From Tanypteryx hageni (lineage: Eukaryota > Arthropoda > Insecta > Odonata > Petaluridae), in contig CM054116.1 in NCBI GenBank assembly GCA_028673005.1, positions 102,274,707 to 102,338,706 on the forward strand: a DNA stretch of 64,000 nt, read 5' to 3'. This document shows positions 1-13,500 of the stretch, one piece after another; the stretch's first letter is position 1, and each line of letters starts with the position of its first letter. The notes beneath the pieces were generated by a model. It ran no database searches, was not told where the DNA came from, and saw nothing but the letters and a program-made list of their open reading frames with translations. Both the position numbers and the translations under genes were made by a program.

Positions 1-633
1 ATAAGCTAGTCGAAAATTATAAACAGTATTGTTTCATGGGGCTTGGTTGGAACGCTGTTTTATAGTCTAGAATTGCTCAAGTACGTATTCCATCAGAGAT
101 GTGTCCTATAACTTTGCAAAACTGTCGAGTGTCAGGGCAACGCCGGCTGAGACTCTTTTTCTCGGCGTTTTTGGCTGGCAGCTTAAATAAATGGGTGAAG
201 AATAGAGCTTGATACAGCATATAAATGATGATCATTCTGTGGAAATTGCAATTCGGGGAAATTTATCCGGATGTAGTTTGGCAACATTTATTTTGCACTC
301 GCGACTTTGTCTAAAATATGAGCGATTAGCGTACAGCCATATCTGTGCAAAATTTGTATGCTAATTCAATTTTTGACACCATCTGAATATCCTGTTGGAA
401 ATTTTCATCAGAAAGAATTATGGAAAAACAAACGTGTTATCTTCTACTTGCTATTCGAAGAGTAATTCAGTTGAGACAGCGGGCGGCCATGTGAATTATT
501 TGAATAATGAAAGCGCGGGATTTTCGTTTTCCTATTCTCGTTTTTTGTAAAACAAAAAAGGCACTAATCATTCGCGCCACGTGCCCATACGACGTCGACG
601 AGTCAATTAACGCTACGCCCTTTTTCTGCGCAG

Positions 634-673
634 GTCCTCCAAAACCTCTTGCAGCAGCGGTTAGTCATGTTCG
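634..673 (+). other. Candidate 40-nt microexon upstream of the first certain Cip4 exon
   Basis: A pyrimidine-rich acceptor (ctttttctgcgcag) and a donor (gtgagc) bracket 40 nt. Read as 2 + 36 + 2 bases, the piece is open and its phase joins exactly to the exon at 1433, which begins with the third base of a codon. The encoded PPKPLAAAVSHVR is not something I recognise from the family at this place. It could be an alternative exon or chance. Confidence 0.25.
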
Positions 674-1135
674 GTGAGCAATCTCGATTGTGACTTTTGG
701 CTCGTTATCCGTTTCCAGACAGCCCACCGCATTTAACGTACATGGTAGTTGAAAATGTTGAACGCGTTTCCCAAAGCCTTGCTTCCCTACTTTCCCGAAG
801 AGAAAAGTTTTTAATCGAAAAGCCGAGCGTTTTGTGAAACGGAGGAAAAGAAACTTTTTAGCAATGATGTAATTAATTTAATGGAAGTTTCTCCGGGTAT
901 GAAACTTCGTGATTATCCGGAGAAATCCATCTGTAAATAGTTTTACGGTCCCAGTAAGTTTAAATCAAAATAATCACAGCGAGTCTTGCGCAACGTGTCC
1001 ATGACGAGGTGGAACTTGGAACAATTTTTTAAGCTTTTATTTGGATTTGTCGTCATTGTAAGGACGTTCAAAGGGCCTCGACAATCGACATTATGTTCAC
1101 GTCGACGTGCATAGTAACGTTATTTACCGTGTGTG

Positions 1136-1140
<5 letters not shown>

Positions 1141-1168
<28 letters not shown>
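1141..1168. repeat. (CT)14 microsatellite
   Basis: Twenty-eight consecutive bases of uninterrupted CT dinucleotides, in the intron just upstream of the first recognised Cip4 exon. Confidence 0.97.
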
Positions 1169-1172
<4 letters not shown>

Positions 1173-1432
1173 GAAACAGTTTGCATTTGGAAACGTGTGC
1201 ATGCGTCATATTTAAGCGTGAAGAGTTTTAAATCTTTTGTTTTCGGTAAATGTAAGAAGAGCGATAAAGATGAGGCGACGTGGTGAGCAAATGTTTTCCT
1301 TTTGATATCCTCGCTCACTGAATCTTCCTCCGATGGAAATTTTCCCCTCTCCTCCTGTTCCGTCTCAACTGTCACTTGTATTCAGAAAGCGTTGGACGTT
1401 TATTCTAATGGAAACTTTAATCTCTCGTACAG

Positions 1433-1580
1433 GTATAGTCCCTGCCGTGCCTTCAGAACCGCCATGACGGAGATAAATGACTTGGCCGGTCAGCACGAAG
1501 TGGTTGCCGAGAACCTTCAGGCCAACGTCATTCGGGAAATAAATGTCCTCGTCAAAGACTGTAAAGACGAAAGGAAAAAG
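1433..1580 (+). CDS. Cip4: Cip4 exon a: F-BAR segment
   Basis: The acceptor is ctctcgtacag and the donor is gtgagg. The exon starts at the third base of a codon (phase 2) and ends in phase 0, giving 49 residues. It contains [20 protein letters not shown], the conserved helix of the F-BAR dimer core, and ends in DERKK, which continues into HLQEG of the next exon. The upstream frame in the same register (from 1302) is intronic. Confidence 0.92.
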
Positions 1581-4500
1581 GTGAGGATTGAACCTCCTAT
1601 CAGAGATGCGGATGGCTGGATTTATTGATGCTCGTAAAAATATAATGTAGAAGAAGAGAACTTGGCACCAGTTGTAAAAATCATATCGGGACTTTTCCTG
1701 AGATATGAATAACCGTAACGTTCTTATAAATGCGTATGAACGATCGATTATTTTATACATTTCCCCAGAGCTTTTTTTATCTATTGGAACGGCGTTCCGG
1801 GACCCTTTTTTATGTTGTATAAGGAATCGTATACAAAACTTAGTTTTGTGGCTTTCATGTTTTACTTTTGCATATTTTGTCAGAAATTGCCTTTTTTACT
1901 TTATTTTTTCCATTTCATGGGCGTTGAACATTTATATAGTTACGGTGCCTTATAATATTAATGCTTGTATTCCTTTTGTCATACGGTAATTATTTTGAAA
2001 TTGTTTGCGGCAAATCAATTCTCTATATTCATGAAATAATGTTTTTTTGCGTTAAGCAATTTTCGAACGTTGCATTTTACTTTATCGCGTGATAAATTAT
2101 AGTTGTGAGTTATTGTTTTTTAATACACCCAGCTTTTAAAATATTAATGAATAAGAATAAAGTAAATGTCTCTAGCCATACATTTTACTCATGACATTTT
2201 TTTCCGCGTCCAGCACCTCCAAGAAGGATCTCGGATGACAAATGCTCTCGCAGCGCAAATCGCTGCGCTCGAGCGCTCAAAACGTACTTACGAAAAAGCG
2301 TTCAAAGAGGCGGAAAGAGCTCTGGAAGCGTTTCAGAAGGCAGATCTGGATTTCAACCTTTCTCGGGCAGAAGTTGAGAAGCAGAGAACCAACATGACCA
2401 TCAAACAGCAGCTATCAGACGAAGCGCGAAATGAGTATGCACATCTTTTACAGAGAACGAATGAAATGCAGGTGAGTTGTCTCGACGAATAGGTGATGAT
2501 TATGTTTTTGCCGATTTGGCTCCTCGGTTTAATGTACATGCCGAGTTTTTGCGGTGGCGATGTTACTGTCGCCGGCGGGGCTGTATTTGACTTGACTTTT
2601 GTGTTTACAGAACCAGCATTACCAGGTATTGATGCCAGACGTGTTCCGGCAGTTACAAGAGTTGGACGAGAAGAGGGTGAAAAACATTCGCAATTTCATG
2701 AAACAATCGGTGGATATCGAAAGGAAAGTTGCGCCAATTATCAGCAAGTGTTTGGATGGCATTGTGCACGCTGCAGATGAGATAAATGAGAAGGAGGTGA
2801 GAGATCAAATATTGTCTGATTACAGAATTGCATTTTCGAAAGAACCCCGTGTATGTACGTGTAGATGTTAGAAGTATTATTATTATAATTTTGTAGTTTG
2901 CAAAAATAATTTTTTTGCGGTACAACTACTCTCATGTTACACTTAAGTTTTACTTCATGAAACCATCCATTGAAAGGCGTAATTCTCAGAGATTATGTAA
3001 CATTTACAAATCATAAAAATGCTTTTTCTTCTAATTATAATCATTATTTTTAAAAAGGCATTATTCTTTACGTACCCATGATCCATATTTTGCTTTGATT
3101 TTCCAATGCAATTTGTATTTCATTATACTGTTTTTTTATCAAAATGAAATCGCTATAAAAGTTTCTTATTGACTCCAACTTTAAAAATCCCAACCTCGTA
3201 AGCACAAAATTATATCATCATAAAATATTCAAAACACATTCGTGTGCTATTTTTCTTTCATGTATCTAATGTCATTAGTAATATTTTTTAATCAAAATGA
3301 ATTATTTTTACATCAGATATTTTAATGAGAACATTTATCCAAGTTTCACCTACTATTGAATTTTTATGTTGGCAGAAATGTTTTCAGTCTTTACAATTTA
3401 TCACTGTGTTTTATCTCTCTCATCAGGACACAAACTTAGTGATAGAGAGGTACAAGTCTGGATTCCCTCCTCCGATAGATTTTCCTTTTGAAGACTTGAG
3501 TGCTTTACGCAATGGTGGTGATGGTAATAGCCTTGGAGGAGGTGTGGGAGGGGGTGTCAATGCTTCAGGGATAGGTGGTCCTGGGGGAGTTGGGGGGAAC
3601 ATGGCTCCTCAATCGTCAGCAACACTCTCCGGTCACCTTCAGCACCACCCACTCTATCATAAGACAGACTCGGCTACCGTGAAGGGGACAATGTCTGCAG
3701 GGAAGCTGAAGAAGAGGGTTGGGCTGTTTGGGATTTTCGGATCCAATAAGGTACGATTCAGCCTTTTTAATAAGCAAAAACTAATATGAAGAAAATTTCA
3801 GACAGATTTACTTTAAAAATATGAAATGTTTACTTTTTAAGTAATTGTTGTCATCATTGAGTACCATATGTCAAATTAAGGGCTTATTTTTTCTTAATTT
3901 GTATATATTTTATCAAATGTTTGATCAAAAATTCATCTTAAAGCAGGTTTTTGATATTTAAACATCTTATATACTAATTATTATTTAGTATTATTAGTTA
4001 TTACTTCTGCTGATGAAATCACTGTTTTTTAGCTTTATTTGCATATGTCCAAGGCTTAATATGCTGAAATCATTCATCATGATTTTAATTCTTAGGCATA
4101 ATTTTAATGTATTTACAGCATCAAGACTCATTACCTTTTCCAGTGTTAAAATGCTTATTAAATCATGTTTTCTGACTACGACCTCTTTAAACCAAAGAGA
4201 AGATTAATTTCTACCATGAGATTTACCGATTTATTTTTTTAGCGTCCTTTAAATATTGTTCTTGATTACTTCTCACTTTCTTATTCATGCCCTACACAAT
4301 CAGGGTTAAGTTGGCCTGTGATGTTCTTTCAATACACCATATTTACCTAAATATAAGAGGTATTTTCCATTTTATCATTTCAGTTTAGATCAAATGTTAT
4401 TTTCATAAGGCAAATAAAGTTTGCTTCAATGTTCATGGGTAAAATATAAAATAGCAATCTTGGTATCAGAAATTTGAGATTGCATAGTACAATATTGGTT

Positions 4501-7500
4501 GGCTTGGCATCAGATAAGTGAAAAAGTGCAGTCTTCTAATAGTTAAAATGATTACAACTGCATGAATCATGTGCAAATTTAGTCATCATCCCAGCAATTC
4601 TTTTTAAAAAATTTGCAATCAAATATGGGCATTCACATTAATAAGTGAGGTTATACTCTATGAAAAATAATTGGTCTCAGGTTTGAATCCAGTGGAGGTC
4701 AGGATTTTTAAACCTGGAATCATCCTGTCCCCTACTTGTGTGATTTGAGGAGATTGCACAATTCAGCACTCCATCCTTCGGAAGGGATGTTAAGCAATTT
4801 TCCCTTGGTGCTATTCGTAATGCTGGCAACAAGTTTCCCTCCTCCCTTACGTATGTGTTCAGTGTGGAAGGAGTAATGGCTATAATAATCCAAGAGGTTG
4901 ATTAGCCAGAAATTCCATACAAACAAAATCCATAAAAAATAAGTTATAACAATAACTCTTGGTTATAAAACATGCTATATAAATAAACTGCACTGAGGAA
5001 TAAAAATTGGCCTAACTGAACAAATGCACAGTGTTGTAAAAGATGAATGGAAATACTGAAATCTGCCTCAACAAAGGGAATTCAATTTATGGGCCCAAGG
5101 AAAGACAATATAAAATTGGTTTGAAAATTATATACTGAAAATAGGAACATGTATGAGGAAGGGTTGTCTTATATTGAGAAACATCTTATATTCAAGTAAA
5201 TATGGTAAATACAAGACAATTCTACAAGAATGATTCCCATAGCTCTATAGTATATATTTTTATTTTCATGCACTATCGTTTTTGCATGTAATTGTTTACA
5301 TATAATAAATTAATGTTGAAATGTTTTGAAGCATTATGATGTTCAACTGCTGTTTCTATAATCATTATAAAAGTTGTGTGTTTTCAGTGAGTTATGTTAG
5401 TGTCTTTGAACTACATTGCACTGGAAATAGTCATTCATGATCTAAGGTTTAGTTTTTAATTTCAATTTTTTGCACTTATCATACCAATATTTCAAATACT
5501 ATTTCTATAAATTTATTAACGAGTTCTTAATTGAATGGAAGTTTATGAAGTAAAAGAGAGGGTGCTATAAGATTAAAAGATTCAGTAGAAAGAATGGGGG
5601 GGACTGTCAAATATCGGGAATTACCGAAAATTTTATGAAATTGTATTGTATGGCTATTGTTATAGGCAAATATAAAGTTTTTTCGTTAAATTTTTAACAT
5701 ATTTATAAAAAAGCAATTTAAAAGGGACGAGTTAATGCCGAACCCGATCACATCCGATTGGTAAAAATATAATTTACTCTTTCAACATCGTTCTCCAGAA
5801 ATATATGCATCATGTCAATGTAATGCCGACATACGTCATCAACTAAAATATGAAGCAATAAAATTACGTACATATATATAACTAGTACTTAGATTAAAAT
5901 GATCTTCGCAGACAAATGCAGTTGTACGTTCCGATATATCAGATGCGTATCTCCTCATGGCTTTCAACCACAATATTCTCCACTTCTTATTTCTTCCCAA
6001 GGAGCTCGGTAGCGTGAAGAACAATGTTCTCAGGGTTTTAATCGTTGTATTTAAGCACTGAGGTACCAGAAAATACTTATAACAGGACAAAGTATCAAAA
6101 CCATGTGCTTTCAGTATGCTCATATGTTTAAACGTGTGGCATTCGATGACCCTATGTACCCCTTACTTCTCTCTCCAACCAGGATGCCATTTTAAATATT
6201 TTATTTTGCATAATGAAGACGATTTAACAAAAAACGTTCACAGGGAGTAATTAAGTCAATTACAAAGAATTTAAAAAAAAACATAATTAAATATTTTGAC
6301 AGTCCCCCATTCCTTATGATATTTAGAGTTTCCCAAAAATGAGATGGAGGGGAAGAAAGTTAAGGATAATACAGAAAAAAACATACTCAAAGGGAAAAAA
6401 TTTTATAATATGTATTATTTACTTTCAAATACAAACATAAAGAAATGTGTTAGAGGTTAATCCTTCATCGCATTATTTTAATTCTTTTTACTTGGCCTCT
6501 TGTGTTAGATTTCATCTAAAAATTCAAAGTATCATTACTGATGAATTTCATTGTAATTTTCATAAAATGTATCTAATAATGTTTATCTTCTCTGATGAAT
6601 TTCATTGTAATTTTCATAAAACATCTAATAATGTTTATTGTAAGGAAATTTCTAGTTTGTTTTGGAGTCGCAACCTTATATCTTTCACACTTGCTTTATT
6701 GTCATGTAATTACTTTATGAGAATTCCTTTCTAATAAATTTATAAATTTCCTTTCTAATAAATTTATAAATTTTAAGGATTATGTAAGTGTATCTACCCC
6801 AAAAAAAGTAAATTTGCTAGTCATTTTGTACACGGCATTTTTTTTAAATTGTCGAAGATGGTAAATTTTGCTGATAAAAAATTAAAATAGCATGCTTTGG
6901 CATAAATGGATTCAGTGCACTACAAGTAGAAATGTTCTCAAAATCTCATTATTATGTGGTGGTGGTTTACTGTTTGTGAAATCAAATATGCATATGCTAG
7001 TTGAGGCACTTGGGTAGAACTGATGAGTTTTAAACAACTGACGTTTGTTCATTTGCATTTTGTTTATTCTAATTCAATGCAGTGCAGTTATTTTAGAAAT
7101 TATGTTCTCTTTGCCATTTTAAGCTAAAAAATATGCTGAATGTCATAAAATAATCCAAAATATTGTGAATGCCATTTAATGAAAAATTCTGATTCATGTT
7201 GAAATTTTATCAGTTCTATACAAGTGTCATTTAGTTATAGATTAGTGAATTTTGGAATGGCACGAGTCATTTCTTGATCTTTTATCACTTTGAATGCCTA
7301 TAGAATGTATTTAAATATATTAAATTATCACAAATAGTCTCATAATAAGGACCAAAATGTATTTGCCTCCCATTATAACCAGTTATTTCAATTTCCTTGT
7401 TTCTAGATCAAATTGTTATCATTTATTTTCAAATTGATGTGATTTTTTTAATTATACCACAAATTATAATGATTTCAAGGACTTGTGATAAAATATTTAA

Positions 7501-10500
7501 CTTTTTATGCTTGAAAAATTATTAATTCTTATTAAAGGCAAATATATTTGGCTCTTGCATATAGTTTTTAAAATATGTATATGCATCACTGGTAAATTTA
7601 TCTGATACCCATTCAAAGTTGGTTGCTTTCATAAACGTTTTAATTTTACAGCATTTTATGAGCTACAATCAAATCAATTGGTATAGAGGAGAATTTTTTA
7701 CATCTTTTCAGCATAGCATATTTTATAAATATGGTATCATTCCATTTTTATCTTCATGTGAAAGCAACCATATGAAGTTTTTCTCCTAATCTCCCAGTGG
7801 AAATTATTTAATATCTTTTTGCATCACTTCAAAATTAATTACTGGCGTTTTATTAAGGCTGCCCTCTTATGATTTTAAACTTTTTTTTACCTATCATGCA
7901 TTAACGGATTTTTTTCTCTTTTCTTTTTTCTTACCATACCCTTCCTCCGGGAAAAATCAATTTGATGGCTGGTGACAAACTCCTTGTTCCTGGCCCCATC
8001 ATATCACTATACACTTTTTAAACTCTTGACCTCATCCACTCAACTATTTCTTCCATTTGTAACATCTTCGTCTTTAATGTGTTGTATATCACGACTCCAT
8101 TACGTCATCCATTCATTCATTTACATTGCTTCTGGCATCCTTATCCTTGACCCATGTACAAAAATTGGATACCTACAAACAAAATGCTCCATTTTCTTCT
8201 GACAATGGACGTCATTGATCGCCCTCTCCCAACACCACCAACGTTCACGACCCACGTAAGTATTCCTGTTCCAAACTCGGGAAGAATCCCTCATGAGTTC
8301 CTCCTCTTACTGTCAAGCAGCACGATTCTTGTTGCCTTCGTCTGTTGAGGTTCAAATCCAAGAGCTTTTGTCAATGTGCGCAATCCCACATTCCTTGCTT
8401 CTCATGTGACATGCTTTGCATCGCCACCCAAGCAAACAAAGATATTGCTTTTATACATCCTGCAACCAATTAAAACACTTCTATTCCACCAGTATAATAT
8501 TTTTGATGCACTGTTTCTTAGTTGATGCTCTTAAGTTCGCTGAGATTTCAAGAAATTCTTACTTAATCAGTTAAATTTCTGGTTTAATGTCACTTGCAGT
8601 TTTTTTTATTTTTGTTACTATCTTGAGTGAGCTAAATACTGCAATGGTAAAAGGAATTTCAGGAATTCTGAAATCTGGTGACTTAAGTGCAACCTGTTTT
8701 TGATGTTGTTTGGGTATTATTTGTCATAATATGAATAACTTTTTCCTTTGTCCTATATAGGAAAATGTTAAAGCAGTGAAAAACCATCAAACTACAAGTA
8801 TTTTTCAAATGTTAATGTCTTTTTGCATCAAAGTTAGAAAACCTGTCTGTTCATTCATTTTTTGTTTTTTTTTCCTGGCCTAGTATGTTTATGTTATTGG
8901 CAGTTTTGATCTGAAAATATATTTTTTCTATATTGTGCATATCTTTTCTCAGTCTTTTTGTGTTATATTTAATCATCAAGATATTTTCTAACTCTCACCC
9001 AAATAAGTTTGTGAGAGTTGAGGTACATTCCAATGTATTACTGGAATATCACTGTAAAGCTTCATGGCTGAATATTCAAGTCTTCTGATTTTGATGAATA
9101 TTTTAAAAGCAGAAAACAAGTTATGTTGGTAAAACTGTAATTGCTTCCTTTTTTATTTCTGTTCGATGGTAAGTCACTGTTTTAGAGCTTACATTACATT
9201 CAGTGGATGCTCTATATTTATAGTTATTCGTATTTCTTTGTTTTACCACCTATGTATCTGTCTCAGGACTGTTAAGCATGCTTAGTACCATTAAACTCTT
9301 GCATGAAAAACTATCATCTAAGTCTGTATAAAAATCATGGCCATCTTTAAATTCATAATATTTTTGAAACGTTATCCCTTTTTGGTCTTTATATGAGATC
9401 ATAATGGAAATTTTTAAGAAATTGTAAATCCATGGTGTATTGTCTGTATTATTTAGATTTGGCAGGAGTTGAAAAATACTTTTTTTAATTGTAAAATTGT
9501 TATGCAAAATATTGTGCTTTTTATCCTTTTGAAAATCAAATTGCAGTATGAGTATCGAATGAAAATTTTAAATTTAAATTGTTATTATACCATTTTTGAA
9601 ATCTTAGTATTGTAATAACATGCTTTCGTATTTCTTTGATGAAATTTCTGTTGTCATGCTCATCCATTCCCCTTTTATCTTGGTCATCTCCGTTGACCAT
9701 TTCTCCAAAGAAATTTGAGTTTTCTCTTGAATAGAATATTGTAATTTCACTCATCTTTTTTGACAATGAACCTGACAAACATAAGAGCGCTTTTGATTAA
9801 TGAAGGTATTTTGATATCAGCTTATGAAAATAGAAATATTGAATATCCTTTGACATTATTTTTATCTATTGAGAATTGATATTATTTTATATGGAATGGT
9901 TTTTGTTTAAAAAAAACTAACTGTGGAAGTTCATAAATGATTTTTGTTGTAATCAGCACTGTACAGTGAAATTATTCTTGAGATATAATGGAGTGAAGAG
10001 ATGGGAGGGGAAGACACCCTTCTCTGTCTCTTGGTTTGGTACTCTTTATTGTCCCTCATTCAAAATCTGGGAAACAGTAGGTTTCAGTATAAATTTATAT
10101 CTGTGTCTTATGAATTATGATTTGCTTTTGATTCAAAATGGGCCAATTTTATAAATTTTTTCTCTTGTGTACAACTATTCAGTTGTGCAGGGAAGATTGG
10201 TTTTGCTCTAGGTACATGATCTCATAAAACTTTGTCTTGGTCGCCCTCTATTCAAATTTCCTTCATTCTTCTCTTTTTATATGCTTCATCATGTGATCTA
10301 AACTTTCTCATCCAACTTTTATATCCCCTTTGGGAAATTCATTTCACAACTTCAAAATTCATGGTTATAGTGATTGGTTTATCAACCATGCAGTCACATG
10401 GTGTATTTCTTTTCTCCTCGTTTCCATGCTTTCTGTCAGAAGTTAATTGAAGCATGTGTAACTATCAAGGTAGGTTTTTGATTATTGATTCTTCTCCCCA

Positions 10501-13500
10501 TTCTTTAAAATTCCCCATGCTCTGCCTAATTCTCAAAACATAAACACGATTGCTCTGATGTTTGTCACTAAGTGTTGCATTGCTTGCTCTGGTGTATTGC
10601 TTCATAGGAGCTTGCACCTTTTCCTTAATTTTTTTTGTTCCATCCTAGCAGTCTTTTCATTGTTTTAATTGACATTGGTGTTAACCTAGATGAATGATAT
10701 TTAAAACTCAAATTGTAAAACATACATTTTAACTCAATTGCTCAATTCATAGAATTTTTCTTTAATCTGTTTAGAAGAATTACCATTAAGCATTGAAGTT
10801 TGGAAAATACGTCAAATACTATAAAATTGGGTCTGCATTTATTTAAAAAATTAGATTTGAGTTAAGGAAGTAGAAAATTATTTAAAAAACTTGAGTAGTT
10901 TTCACAGATCTTTGTTTTCCACTAATAAGTGTAGCCACATTTTGATGTTAAAAAATTGTTACTGTGTAATATTAAAAATTGTTTACTTTCTTTTTTGTGT
11001 GATTATATTAGAAACATGCTATAAAATACTTAAAAAGGATTCTAAATTTGAGTTGCCTATAAATGCATTGAAAATAAATTGTTATTCAAAATAGGAACAT
11101 ATGATTTACTCCTACTAGCAAATGAAGTAATTGTCATTTTACTTTCACATATTTCTTTAGTAAAGCTTTATTGAATGTAAACTGAAATGACAAACTTATG
11201 AAGTGAATGAGATAAGAAGGCTAGCTAAGTCTGTTAACATTGAGTAATCCACCAATCAATGTTGTTAGCATGTTTTTATTATTATATAAAGTAATTATGG
11301 TTTCACTTTAGTGTCCATCTGTTGTGCACTTACTATAATCATAATTGTTGTTGAACAAGAAGACCTACAAAGTTAAAATGTTTTAAATTATTGGGTAAAT
11401 GGAACCATTCTTTTTTATTTTAGTTTAGATGATAATATTTTAAAGGCTGATGAGCCTGTTTTTATTATGCCTTTCATTTTTCAATTTTTTAAGAGAGATT
11501 TAATTGCTCCCATGAATGAAATTACATGTTATTTTTTCAGTTAGGATTTTTACTGCATTTAAACCTCTTTAACTAAACATTTATCATAGAAATAAAGGGA
11601 GATGGCCATGAGTCTTTACTCGCTTAAAATAGATTTCTCATGATTGCTTCAATATTCCTTCAAAATATGACTGGTTTCTGGCCATCCTGTCTGTGGTATG
11701 ATAGTTTTCAGGTCATTGCAAATGTGACTTTGTGTTATGGTCTATCAATCAAAAGTATTGTGATAATCTTGAATTTCTTTAGTTAGTGTCCTGAGAAATT
11801 TGATAGGTTTGTTTTACCATTAATTAAGTTTCAGTAATTAAAAAAAATATTTTCTATATATTTATTTCATTTGATAGGGTGGCTCCAAATTTTGAACATT
11901 TTTCATTGTTAGTATCAGTATAGCTACTGAAAGACAAGTCAGGTCAAATTAATGTCAAACATTCATGACCACTCTAAATTAGTCTAACACTAAGTCAAAC
12001 TTGAACTTGTTTCTCTCCAAAATTTTCAGCTTGTAAAAGCCAGTTTTTTTTTATTTTCAAAGTAAAAAGTTTAATCTTATTATTATTCTCTGAAGAAATT
12101 GTATTCCTAAAAAAATATTTATCAGTACTACAGGCTGAAATTACCTTACTGCAAATTGTAGGTGCCTCTTTTTTCCTGACCTTTCACATAAAGTCTTATC
12201 AATTACTTTGGCTGGGTGTAACTCAAAATCTTTTTCATAAAAGGGCTTTGGTATTTTTCTGGAATTTTAATTATTGTATACTTAGGGTATCTAAAGCTTA
12301 TGTATTATCTGTTATAACCTTGTTTTTTCATAAAGATTGATAAATTAATATCAAAAATTATTTTTTATCTAAAGGTTATGCATGCAAGTTGACTCAAACT
12401 ATTCAGTCAAGTAAATGAATGTTAAGGCATGTGCCTCAGCTGCAAATTGCAGAGTATAATTTACCTTTACTGCTTTATTTGTGACACATTTGTGATGTCT
12501 TACTTATTAGTTTATCTGTCCTTATACTAGGTATGTGTTAGTAAGTAAATTATTTTCTTTTCACTTATATTCAACTTCCCTCAGCTATACTTCAGTAAAA
12601 TATAATATTTGTTGGGCCATTTTTTGTTAAAAATGAAAATTTTAGACTTTTCTGTGGCATAAAATTATATAAAGAAATTTTTTCTGCAAAAGCAATTTAT
12701 AGTACCATGTAATAATAAAATAATTTTAATTGGTGTTATTCAATAATAACTGGTGCTGATTTTTCTGACAGCAGCTCAAATGTATTATTTTATTTCAAAC
12801 ATTTTATTGCAGAATATATTCCTTAATTTTTATCTGCAGGTAAATGTTGGTTGGTTTAATTGGAATTGCATTTGTTGTAAACAATCTTATTTGGGCCTGA
12901 GTTAGAAAAGTGGGAAAGATTTTGTCCAAGTTTTCCTGTTTTAATTCTTTTGTCTTGCAAATCTTTGTGAATTGGTTGGACTTAAAATTCTTTTTATATT
13001 AACCGTAAATGATAAATTTACATAACAGCTTGAATGGCTGAAAATGTTAAATTAATAAAACCATGTAACTTATGCACCTTACAATGCAGCTTGCTCACTA
13101 AATTGAAGTTTTACCCTTTATGCTATATCCACAATTCTCTTTTGATTTGGTGAAGTCCTGATCAGTAAACTTGTTTGCTGTGCTACAGTTACTGGAAAAG
13201 AATGATAATGTATCAAATAAAATGTCAATTGATTTTTTAAAGAATGGTACATTTTACTTCCAAAACTAATAGCAAATGTTTTATCCTCTGGTCCTATATG
13301 ATTATTAGTTCTTTTTTACTGGATATGGATAATAATTTGTAGTTCATAAAAGATGCAAAATAACTTAAAACCATCAATGGGCCATATTACTTTTATTATT
13401 TGCTGTAATAATATAGAATCGTTTGCAATCACTCAACTAAGTAGCAATAAATGTTAAAGTTAAATCACTATGTAATGGTTATTTTGAGACTTAAGTAATA

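Larger units (their letters stand above)
1..1432. other. Upstream intron or 5' region of Cip4, no certain gene
   Basis: No F-BAR N-terminal exon could be recognised here. The stretch is somewhat richer in CpG than the introns further right. It holds the candidate microexon at 634-673 and a CT microsatellite at 1141-1168. The open frames near 1124-1375 are translations of the microsatellite and its surroundings. Confidence 0.5.

Noticed and set aside
1124..1375. Minus-strand frame with an Arg-Glu repeat
   Set aside because: The repeat is a translation of the CT microsatellite.
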